Positions 1 through 5,796 of a DNA stretch of 6,333 nt are shown piece by piece. The stretch's first letter is position 1. The number at the start of each line of letters is the position of its first letter. The stretch lies in NCBI GenBank assembly GCA_013414745.1, contig CP058707.1, forward strand, positions 3,039,026 through 3,045,358, written 5' to 3'. The notes below the pieces were generated by a model, which was not told the DNA's origin, ran no database searches, and saw only the letters and a list, made by a program, of their open reading frames with translations. Source of the DNA: Bacteroidota bacterium. GTDB taxonomy: Bacteria > Bacteroidota > Bacteroidia > Chitinophagales > Chitinophagaceae. The translations under genes and the position numbers were made by a program.

Positions 1-360
1 AAAGATATAGAGATCGAAGATTGGAGTCCGAGCGTTTTAAAGAGTTTTGCGGTGAGTGGAGGAGCCTATATTGCCGTGGCGCCAAATACGAAATTAAAAA
101 TTGGCAAGGATACCCTTTGGGCCTGGAATATCAATATTCAGACCGGGAATCATGATTTCTATGATCGTTCAAAATTTACCGGACAGGATGTGGTGATTGG
201 TCGAAATTGTTGGATAGGTGGAAATGTTTCAATTTTACCCGGCGTGACCTTGGGAGACAACGTAACTGTTGGAGCAAATACGGTGGTGACAAAATCATTT
301 CCTTCCAATGTAGTGATTGCAGGGTGTCCAGCCAAAGTTATACGTACGTTGGAGATTTAA
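1..360 (+). CDS. Hexapeptide-repeat (left-handed beta-helix) acyltransferase, 5'-truncated
   Basis: The frame is open from the first base, so the gene starts outside the window; the GTG at 52 is only the first start-like codon here, not a credible start. About 119 residues are visible. The C-terminal half is typical of the maltose/galactoside O-acetyltransferase-like group: a TGNHDF segment whose His (codon 151-153) matches the usual catalytic His, then the hexapeptide coil series (VVIGRNCWIGGNVSILPGV, TLGDNVTVGANTVVT), ending in the family's closing stretch SNVVIAGCPAKVIR. Known family role: acetyl or other acyl transfer from acyl-CoA to a sugar, amino sugar or similar acceptor, often in surface polysaccharide synthesis. 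The substrate cannot be told from this fragment. It is cytoplasmic by family. No frameshift is visible here. The next gene begins 14 bases after its stop, so co-transcription is possible. Confidence 0.9.
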   Translation, partial: KDIEIEDWSPSVLKSFAVSGGAYIAVAPNTKLKIGKDTLWAWNINIQTGNHDFYDRSKFTGQDVVIGRNCWIGGNVSILPGVTLGDNVTVGANTVVTKSFPSNVVIAGCPAKVIRTLEI

Positions 361-374
361 ACCGGAAGACGATC

Positions 375-1160
375 ATGATGAAAAGATTACTTTTTACCCT
401 GTTAATTTGTGTTGTCTGTTTCTGTCAATGGGGGTATTCACAATCCATTTCATGGGCCTTCAATCAGTCTATATATACAGCAGATACCTCACTTTCAAAA
501 TACCTTTATCCTGGTGTATATACACTGCCGCAATTAGATTCAGCTTACAGCCGATTTGTTTTTACATCCAATGAATTCTATGGCAGCTACAAACAAATCG
601 CACATTCAAATACCATTCAACCGTGTGCAGGGAATGCGTTTAAGCTCGATTTCTCGCTGAATTCAAAGTCTTCATCAGCCTATTTCTATAAAATCGATAC
701 CAGTAGTAAATCAACAGCTGTTTTTATTATTCCAGGTACCGGAAATAACCAGAGTTCGCAGATTTTAAGCAATACCCTCCAAATTATCACAACTATTATT
801 CCGAACATTTTTGGCTTGCCTGCATTGGCTGCACGTCATGGTGATTTGTATTTGTATATAAAACCGAACGATGATATACGAGCCATACGCAACGGGATGA
901 ACAAATTAAATGATCTCAATGTTTATCCCGTATTGACCAATCGAGGAACAAGTTATACCTCGAATTTGTTTATAGAATGTTTCGCAATGATTAAGTACCT
1001 TAAAAGTAAGTATGATCGCGTAATTGTTCTCGGGCTTTCTCAGGGAGGAACCTGTAGCATGATAACGGGAATTGAAACTGAACCAGCGGCTGTGTTAAGT
1101 TGTTCAGGGTATTCCACCATTTGGGATACGGCTTTTATGCATCCGGTACTGCCGGATTAA
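375..1160 (+). CDS. Fragment 1: signal peptide and most of the alpha/beta-hydrolase-like domain
   Basis: This is the N-terminal piece of the giant gene. The first 22 residues are a Sec signal peptide: MMKR, a hydrophobic core (LLFTLLICVVCF), then GYS before Q23. No lipobox with G/A/S before Cys is present, so signal peptidase I is expected. FIIPGTGNN (about residue 119) resembles the oxyanion-hole strand and loop of alpha/beta hydrolases. HGDLYLYIKPNDDIRAIRNG and a following region carrying YPVLTNRGTSY lead to the helix before VIVLGLSQGG, a G-x-S-x-G nucleophile elbow with the candidate Ser at codon 1038-1040 (residue 222). True coding in this frame ends near 1136; the last residues to the TAA at 1158-1160 follow a lost T in a T run. 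An open reading upstream of 375 in the same frame overlaps the acyltransferase and is not likely real. Confidence 0.8.
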   Translation: MMKRLLFTLLICVVCFCQWGYSQSISWAFNQSIYTADTSLSKYLYPGVYTLPQLDSAYSRFVFTSNEFYGSYKQIAHSNTIQPCAGNAFKLDFSLNSKSSSAYFYKIDTSSKSTAVFIIPGTGNNQSSQILSNTLQIITTIIPNIFGLPALAARHGDLYLYIKPNDDIRAIRNGMNKLNDLNVYPVLTNRGTSYTSNLFIECFAMIKYLKSKYDRVIVLGLSQGGTCSMITGIETEPAAVLSCSGYSTIWDTAFMHPVLPD

Positions 1161-4100
1161 TTCAGGATAGTTTGTTTCAGGTATACAGCTCACAGAATAT
1201 TCTGGATTCAATGAAGGCAAATTCCAGTTATTATTTTTATTCCTGGGCACAGTTTGATGTGAATTCACTGAAGCATGAATTTACTCAACATAGCTCGCAA
1301 ATGAAATGGGGTAATCCTTGTAATGTTCAATACCATTATGGCTCTTACGACCACTCTATCCCGCACGTAATGGCCGATTCTTTTATGAGCCGGGCAAATC
1401 GCAGGCCGTTGGTTCGCATTGAATCTTTACCAGGCCAATGTTTGGCAGATAGTATGGTGGTTCGGTTAAAATTTACGGGCACTCCTCCATTTCACTTTAA
1501 CCTGTATCGTGACTCGCTGAGCAATTCTACGTATACGATTAATGATACCATTTACGATCTGACTTTATTTCAGGAAGGTAAATATCAAATACGTAATTGA
1601 TCGATCAACGCAATACTCCTCTCTGTAAATCACGCGAATTTGAATATGTAAAATCATCTAAACCCTTGTTTAGCTTTAACTTCAAATCCAGAGACTGTTT
1701 ATCTCATCTTGATTCGATCGAATTGCATTTTACCGGAATTCCGCCATTTAATCTTCAGTCCTCGTTACCCGGAATTCCTTCTAGTTATAGCACAAGTCTG
1801 TCACACCTTACATTGGGGCTGCCCCAAGGCCAGTATCCTGTTCTCAGTATTTCAGATTCAAGCAACTGTTCAAGTTTGCTTATGGATACCCTGCAAGTAA
1901 CCCATGATACCCTTATGCTAGAAGTTGGGACCTCGAAGTATCATTGTGATAGCCAGAAAACGGCCATACCATTGCAGGTACAAGGCATCTTTCCCATTCA
2001 AATTAATTATTTCGAAAATGGTCTGGCTAAGTCCGATAATGTGATAAACCTCAACCATACTTTGTGGTTTCAAAATGGGAATTCCATTATTTCAACAATT
2101 GTAGATAGCGCAGGCTGTAATCTGGTTGTTAACCATGCGGAGAATTTTTCATATTCGCCATTGCAATATAGTGGGTATACCCGCACTTTTCGTTGCGATT
2201 CTAGATGAAGAAGTTATCTTTTCTATTCAGGGCAATTATCCCGTACGATTGTATTATCGTAAAAATTTACAAGTAGATAGTGTTTTTATCGCATCACCTG
2301 CCACGAAGATCTATTGGGAAATGGATCGTATCAATTGGATTCGTTGTACGATCAAACCCGATGTCACCTGGCACTAGCCGATTCATTTCAGATTGCACAC
2401 GACACACTAGAAGTAGTTGTTACATCGCCGGTTTATCATTGCGACTCGTTGAAGTCGGCTTGCCATATAGGGTTGGAAGGTCATCTGCCCTTCTTGTTCC
2501 AGTATATAAAAGATGGAATCAGTCAACGATCCAGTTTAATCAGTTTCAAAATACCATATACCTGTCAAATGGTCAATATGTAATGCAATCAGTAACTGAT
2601 GCCATGGGATGTCAGCGTTTTTAAATGCATCGTTCTCGATTCAAACAGATACCTTGGAAGCTCAATGGCTAAGTTCGAATTTTATTTGTGATTCAGCTAA
2701 AACCGCTGTGAACTGGTCTTTGGAAGGAATCCTCCATTTACGATGGCATTTTTAAAAATGGAATCCCGGATTCTGTGTCCGGACTTCAGTCTATGGCTTT
2801 GTATCCGGTAACAAATGGGCAATATCAATACCAATATGTCAGAGATATGACAGGATGTATCTTGCCACTGACGGTTGCACAAGTTTTAAATTTTAAGAAT
2901 TTAACTGCTCAGGTTGAAAGCCCGGTTTATTCTTGTGATTCGAATAAAGCCCGTGTTAAGATTATTTTAAGTGGAAATCCGCCTTATCAAATGAATTACA
3001 TTAAAGACGGGCAATGGTTTTCATCGGTTTTTACTCAGGATACGAATGCGCTCTATTGGTCAAACGGCTTGTATAGTTTAGTCAATATCACCGATGCAAC
3101 CAATTGTACCATACTTCCTGCTCAGGCATTTTTAATTGATTACTCCTCGTTGTCTCTGAATGTTCAGCCAGTTAATTATAGTTGTGATTCCAATAAGGCT
3201 TATACTCCACTCACTCTTACCGGAAACCCTCCGTTTAATTTAAATTATCTGAAAGGAGGAATACCTCTTCAATTGACTTTGTATGCGGATACGACATTGT
3301 TTTGGGAAAATGGAAGTTATCAATTTCAGCAAATCAGCGATCAAACCGGATGCAGCGAGGCGTTAAGTCAAACAATGAATCTGGCATACAATTCAATTAA
3401 CTGGAATATGAATATTCCGACTTACCAATGTGATAGTAATAAAACAAAAATCGAATTTGTATTTGATGGCAATGCACCATTTACACTATTTTATAAAGTG
3501 AACGGAGTTTCGACGCAAGAAACAACCTGGTCTGATACTTTGACAAAATTACTCGGGAATGGTAACTACCTTTTTGAGTCGGTGAAAGATGCAACAAATT
3601 GTTTGAAGAATATAAACCAATATTTTACTTTTTCTTTTCAGCCATTGGCGTATTCAATCCCCACTCAGTATTATGATTGTGATTCAAATCAATACAGATT
3701 GAATTTTGTATTTCAAGGAATGGGCCATGGACTTTAACTTATAGCAATGGATCACAAAGCTTTTTAAAAACGTTTAATGCCAATACTGGAAATTTATTCC
3801 TTCCGAATGGGAATTGGACTATGCTTCAGTTGACAGATCAAACATGTACTCAGGTACTTAATTTGCCGATAGTTGTTAATTATCAGCCGATTCTGGCTCA
3901 GATAACCAATCAGGTATTCAATTGTGATTCCAATAAAATGGCAGTCACGCTAAATTTGGCCGGGAATGCGCCCTGGAAATTAAATTATACCAAATTGGGA
4001 ATCGTAAACCAATCAGGTGTTATTCAAATTCAACAACCGACTAGTACATTATTTTTTGCCCAGGGAGATTATATGCTCAATTCGGTGGTTGATAATACTT

Positions 4101-5601
4101 CATGCAGCTTTAGTTTAAATCATTTTCTGAGTCATAACATGGATTCCCTCAAAGCGACTAAAACTTTACAACAGTTTGATTGTGATTCAGGAAAGCTACA
4201 TATCAGGTATCAACTCACCGGAAATCCGCCGATCATATTAACTTATAAGGAGATTCAATCTGGAAATACGACTCAGGTAATTTCAAATAACGGGACGGTT
4301 GATTTGTATTTATCCAACAGCTCCTTTGTTGTTTTACAGGCTTCTGATTTGTATTGCACCAAGGTAATTTCGGATACTATCACGAATACATTCAGGAAAT
4401 TTGAAGTCCCGTTTTTGGATCGAAACGTATTATGCGATTCCGGAAAAAATCAACTCCTTCTGGCATTTGAAGGAGGGCAGGCACCTTATCAAATTGCGTA
4501 TTCAATGAATGGGGGCTTCACAAAACTGGTTTAGTAGCCAGGATACGATCAGGCGTTTGTTAATAAACGGACAATATCAAATTCAATATGTCATGGATGC
4601 CTTGGGCTGTATGATACCCTTAAATTATCTTTTGAAGCGGATTATAATCGCATGACTGATACTTCATATGTCTGGACCTATCCTTGTTCTGGAGATTCAA
4701 CCCGATTCCTCGTTGATTGGTATCATGCCGGTGGAGTTCAGTTGAATTATGCGTTCAACAATGTCACGGATTCATTGATTTTATCGCCCGGTCAAAATGA
4801 ATTTTACCTTTCAAACGGACCGTATATTTTTCATTCCATTCAGGATAGTGCCGGATGTCAGTTAGTTCTTCGGGATACATTTCTACTCAGGAATGAACCC
4901 GCTACCATGAACATCACTTCCATCGAACCCCACTGTCAATTACGAAAACATATTGTGTATTTTCAAAATTCAGGGCTCGCCCCTGGGTACTCAGTTTTAA
5001 TCAGGGAAATATAACCCATTCTAAGTGTTGAATGATAGTAGCGGTTTTATTCTTCTGGACCCTGATTTTTACCGATTGAATCAAATTGAAGATTCGAATC
5101 ATTGTATTCAAAAATTGGATAGTTCGTTGTTTCTTGCTCCATTCGCACCATCGCAACCTTTGTTGGAAATTGAAAATCTGAACTCGTCATAAAGGATTCC
5201 GGTAAATTGTGGTATTGGTATCAGGATAACAATCTGATTGATTCCACGGTTACAGGACGATTAGTATTGCCCGGTAATGGTTCGATTTATGCCAGAATGA
5301 TCGACCTGAACGGATGTGAGGTTATCTCGAATACCTTGACCTTCTCTGATGTGCCTGCTGTTAGCCTGTTTCCAAATCCGGCAAGTTCTTCTTTAACCAT
5401 TCGCGTCTCGATGCCATTTGACGATTACTGGAGTTATAGTATACGTGACGCTGCAGGAAGGGCATTGCGAAACGGTATATCGGAAAAAACTCAAAGGAAA
5501 TTGATGTGTCATCTTTGGCAACAGGTACTTACTACCTGCAAATTGAATTGAGTAAGAATTTCGATTCACACTCAGAGGTTATTCGCTTTCTCAAACATTA
5601 A
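375..5601 (+). CDS. Giant secreted alpha/beta-hydrolase-like protein with ~15 Ig-like repeats and T9SS sorting domain (broken by ~15 indels in this sequence)
   Basis: Seen: adjacent fragments in all three forward frames join into one continuous protein-like reading from ATG 375 to TAA 5599-5601, about 1,746 residues once repaired. Order: signal peptide (residues 1-22), alpha/beta-hydrolase-like domain (about 100-345), tandem repeats of about 83 residues (about 350-1650), T9SS type A C-terminal domain (last ~80 residues). Start: tandem ATGs at 375 and 378 precede a classic signal peptide; GGAAG at 364-368 is a weak possible ribosome site. Frame breaks lie near 1133-1136, 1597, 2203-2206, 2319, 2535, 2618, 2728, 2754, 3719, 4511, 4610, 4984, 5025, 5189 and 5482. 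Thirteen fit loss of one base, one loss of two, one gain of a G. Inference: a surface or extracellular enzyme or adhesin. The fractures are probably consensus errors; a real pseudogene is the alternative. Confidence 0.82.
1136..1600 (+). CDS. Fragment 2: end of hydrolase-like domain and first Ig-like repeat
   Basis: Adding one T to the T run at 1133-1136 joins fragment 1 (...IWDTAF) to YASGTAGLIQDS in this frame. The piece continues the hydrolase fold. YHYGSYDHSIPHVMADSF (1331-1384) resembles the Gxx-D acid loop after strand 7 of prolyl-oligopeptidase-like hydrolases, with Asp at codon 1349-1351 and His at 1352-1354 and 1364-1366. From the Cys at 1439 the first repeat begins, with GTPPFHFNLY as its core and EGKYQIRN near its end. 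The stop at 1598-1600 is produced by a frame break in AATTG; with one more T the reading continues as NLIDQRNTP. The first ATG in this frame (1100) lies before the break and is not a real start. Confidence 0.75.
   Translation, partial: YASGTAGLIQDSLFQVYSSQNILDSMKANSSYYFYSWAQFDVNSLKHEFTQHSSQMKWGNPCNVQYHYGSYDHSIPHVMADSFMSRANRRPLVRIESLPGQCLADSMVVRLKFTGTPPFHFNLYRDSLSNSTYTINDTIYDLTLFQEGKYQIRN
1597..2208 (+). CDS. Fragment 3: Ig-like repeats 1-3
   Basis: This piece carries the end of the first repeat, then repeats beginning at the Cys codons 1696 and 1945 and the start of the one at 2194. Recognisable cores are FTGIPPFNLQ, QGQYPVLSISDSSNC, YHCDSQKTAIPLQVQG and IVDSAGC. The fragment stops at TGA 2206-2208 just after FRCDSR. 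Restoring two bases in AGAT at 2203-2206 (AGAGAT) gives CDSRDEEVIFSIQG. That keeps exactly ten residues between CDS and the conserved G, as in intact repeats; a one-base insertion model leaves only nine. The first residues read from TTG 1597 are interior to the protein. Confidence 0.75.
   Translation: MIDQRNTPLCKSREFEYVKSSKPLFSFNFKSRDCLSHLDSIELHFTGIPPFNLQSSLPGIPSSYSTSLSHLTLGLPQGQYPVLSISDSSNCSSLLMDTLQVTHDTLMLEVGTSKYHCDSQKTAIPLQVQGIFPIQINYFENGLAKSDNVINLNHTLWFQNGNSIISTIVDSAGCNLVVNHAENFSYSPLQYSGYTRTFRCDSR
2204..2757 (+). CDS. Fragments 4-8: heavily broken stretch, Ig-like repeats 3-5
   Basis: Five frame breaks fall in about 550 bases, so no single frame covers it. Order of true frames: DEEVIFSIQGNYPVRLYY to about 2319; NGSYQLDSLYDQ and VYHCDSLKSACHIGLEG to about 2535; FNQFQNTIYLSNGQY and QSVTDAMGCQRF to about 2618; NASFSIQTDTLEAQ and NFICDSAKTAVNWSLEG to about 2728; NPPFTMAFLK to about 2754; then NGIPDS. 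Each join is a single missing base in a run of A or T, for example five T instead of six at 2618-2622 and five A instead of six at 2754-2758. The repeat signature Cys codons lie at 2440 and 2687, keeping the spacing of about 249 bases. Confidence 0.7.
2757..3737 (+). CDS. Fragment 9: Ig-like repeats 5-9, the longest unbroken stretch
   Basis: This is the longest intact section of the repeat array, about 320 codons with no break. It contains the end of one repeat, four full junctions with first Cys codons at 2934, 3183, 3429 and 3678, and repeated cores YSCDSNKARVKIILSGNPPY, YSCDSNKAYTPLTLTGNPPF and YQCDSNKTKIEFVFDGNAPF. In the 2934 repeat the second Cys lies 57 residues after the first (codon 3105), within DATNC. 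The frame is lost after FQG at 3719: GGAAT should be GGAAAT, which would read FQGNGPWTLTYSNG. The ATG at 2775 is internal, not a start. Confidence 0.78.
   Translation, partial: NGIPDSVSGLQSMALYPVTNGQYQYQYVRDMTGCILPLTVAQVLNFKNLTAQVESPVYSCDSNKARVKIILSGNPPYQMNYIKDGQWFSSVFTQDTNALYWSNGLYSLVNITDATNCTILPAQAFLIDYSSLSLNVQPVNYSCDSNKAYTPLTLTGNPPFNLNYLKGGIPLQLTLYADTTLFWENGSYQFQQISDQTGCSEALSQTMNLAYNSINWNMNIPTYQCDSNKTKIEFVFDGNAPFTLFYKVNGVSTQETTWSDTLTKLLGNGNYLFESVKDATNCLKNINQYFTFSFQPLAYSIPTQYYDCDSNQYRLNFVFQGMGHGL
3719..4534 (+). CDS. Fragment 10: Ig-like repeats 9-12
   Basis: The piece continues from the break at 3719 with NGPWTLTYSNGSQ and runs through repeats whose first Cys codons are 3923, 4181 and 4433 (FNCDSNKMAVTLNLAGNAPW, FDCDSGKLHIRYQLTGNPP, VLCDSGKNQLLLAFEGG). 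The stop at 4532-4534 follows a G run of five at 4511-4515. Removing one G restores NGASQNWFSSQDTIRRLL, the same length as the matching segment of an intact repeat (NGVSTQETTWSDTLTKLL). This is the only break best explained by an inserted base. The first ATG in this frame (3821) is internal. Confidence 0.75.
   Translation, partial: NGPWTLTYSNGSQSFLKTFNANTGNLFLPNGNWTMLQLTDQTCTQVLNLPIVVNYQPILAQITNQVFNCDSNKMAVTLNLAGNAPWKLNYTKLGIVNQSGVIQIQQPTSTLFFAQGDYMLNSVVDNTSCSFSLNHFLSHNMDSLKATKTLQQFDCDSGKLHIRYQLTGNPPIILTYKEIQSGNTTQVISNNGTVDLYLSNSSFVVLQASDLYCTKVISDTITNTFRKFEVPFLDRNVLCDSGKNQLLLAFEGGQAPYQIAYSMNGGFTKLV
4610..5014 (+). CDS. Fragments 11-12: Ig-like repeats 12-14
   Basis: Between 4515 and 4610 a short stretch in another frame gives SSQDTIRRLLINGQYQIQYV and MDALGC. 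Restoring a T at about 4610 then yields YDTLKLSFEADYN in this frame. Repeat 13 starts at Cys codon 4685 and departs from the consensus (PCSGDSTRFLVDWYH in place of CDSNK); it ends with IQDSAGC. Repeat 14 starts at Cys codon 4934 (PHCQLRKHIVYFQNSGLAP). The frame is lost in CCCTGGG at 4981-4987. Downstream coding continues as WVLSFNQGNITHSK, then VLNDSSGFILLDPDFY from 5025 to about 5189 in two further frames. Confidence 0.7.
   Translation, partial: YDTLKLSFEADYNRMTDTSYVWTYPCSGDSTRFLVDWYHAGGVQLNYAFNNVTDSLILSPGQNEFYLSNGPYIFHSIQDSAGCQLVLRDTFLLRNEPATMNITSIEPHCQLRKHIVYFQNSGLAPGYSVLIREI
5189..5601 (+). CDS. Last fragments: final degenerate repeat and T9SS type A C-terminal sorting domain
   Basis: From 5189 the reading is IKDSGKLWYWYQDNN, through GNGSIYARMIDLNGC, which matches the end of a repeat but lacks its first Cys. 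The T9SS domain follows: VSLFPNPASSSLTIRVS from 5360, a middle strand region (YSIRDAAGRAL), then GTYYLQIELS and the closing RFLKH before TAA 5599-5601. The frame breaks once at about 5482: GGAAAAAAC reads GKNSKEIDVSSLATG after the restored base, whereas without it a false stop appears at 5549-5551. By family knowledge this domain directs the folded passenger through the type IX secretion channel and is usually cleaved by PorU, with the protein released or attached to anionic LPS. It is the best taxonomic marker in the window. Confidence 0.85.
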
Positions 5602-5670
5602 ATAGGACATCAGAAATTCGGGATTCAGTTTTAACCTGAGCATTTGCAGTTGAAACTAACAAACTAATTT

Positions 5671-5696
5671 AAACAAAACCTGTAAAGGATTTGTTT
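5671..5696 (+). terminator. Candidate terminator hairpin 70 bases after the giant gene
   Basis: AAACAAA at 5671-5677 pairs perfectly with TTTGTTT at 5690-5696. Inside, an A/A mismatch is followed by CCT/AGG closing a GTAA (GNRA) tetraloop at 5682-5685. The A-rich left arm and T-rich right arm resemble a bidirectional intrinsic terminator, but the stem is AT-rich and there is no separate T tract. It lies 69 bases after the stop at 5601 and is the only such hairpin found in that interval. Confidence 0.35.
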
Positions 5697-5770
5697 GGTA
5701 ATCTCGAATTTGAAAATCATTCTGAGCCAATGGTACCAATTCAACGAAAACCAGTCCTAAAGCTATTTAA

Positions 5771-5778
5771 TACCTTTG
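5771..5778 (+). promoter_or_regulatory. Possible Bacteroidota -7 element TAnnTTTG
   Basis: TACCTTTG matches the Bacteroidota -7 consensus TAnnTTTG exactly and lies about 20 bases before the first strong stem-loop of the structured region. No clear TTG/TTTG -33 box sits at the expected distance upstream, so this may be chance. Confidence 0.2.
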
Positions 5779-5796
5779 CCATAACTGAAGAAGTCC

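Larger units (their letters stand above)
1439..5330 (+). repeat. Protein-level tandem array of ~15 Ig-like repeats, period about 249 bp (83 residues)
   Basis: First-Cys codons lie at 1439, 1696, 1945, 2194, 2440, 2687, 2934, 3183, 3429, 3678, 3923, 4181, 4433, 4685 and 4934, a spacing of 245-258 bases. A final unit without that Cys runs to about 5330. Consensus in order: [Y/F]-x-C-D-S-[N/G]-K, ten residues from the S to G-N-P-P-F, x3-Y, a variable loop, L-x3-N-G-x-Y, then D-x-x-[G/N]-C. The two Cys are about 57 residues apart and could form a disulfide across a beta-sandwich (inference). The pattern resembles SprB-like and other Ig-like repeats of Bacteroidota surface proteins. Copies differ widely at DNA level, so the array is old and not a recent expansion. 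Confidence 0.85.

Noticed and set aside
375..443. Lipoprotein signal peptide, because Cys residues occur in the hydrophobic core
   Set aside because: No Cys is preceded by a lipobox with G, A or S at the -1 position, and a normal cleavage site follows in GYSQ.
317..574. An 85-codon + strand frame across the acyltransferase end and signal peptide region
   Set aside because: It overlaps two frames with clear protein families and shows no recognisable motif; shadow frame.
2697..2882. A 61-codon reverse-strand open reading frame
   Set aside because: It lies opposite well-conserved Ig-like repeat coding on the + strand, has no family-like motifs, and is best seen as a shadow.
1133..5490. Programmed ribosomal frameshifting or phase variation at homopolymers
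   Set aside because: Fifteen sites in one gene, in short runs of two to six bases and with changes of different size, is not how either process works; error or decay fits better.
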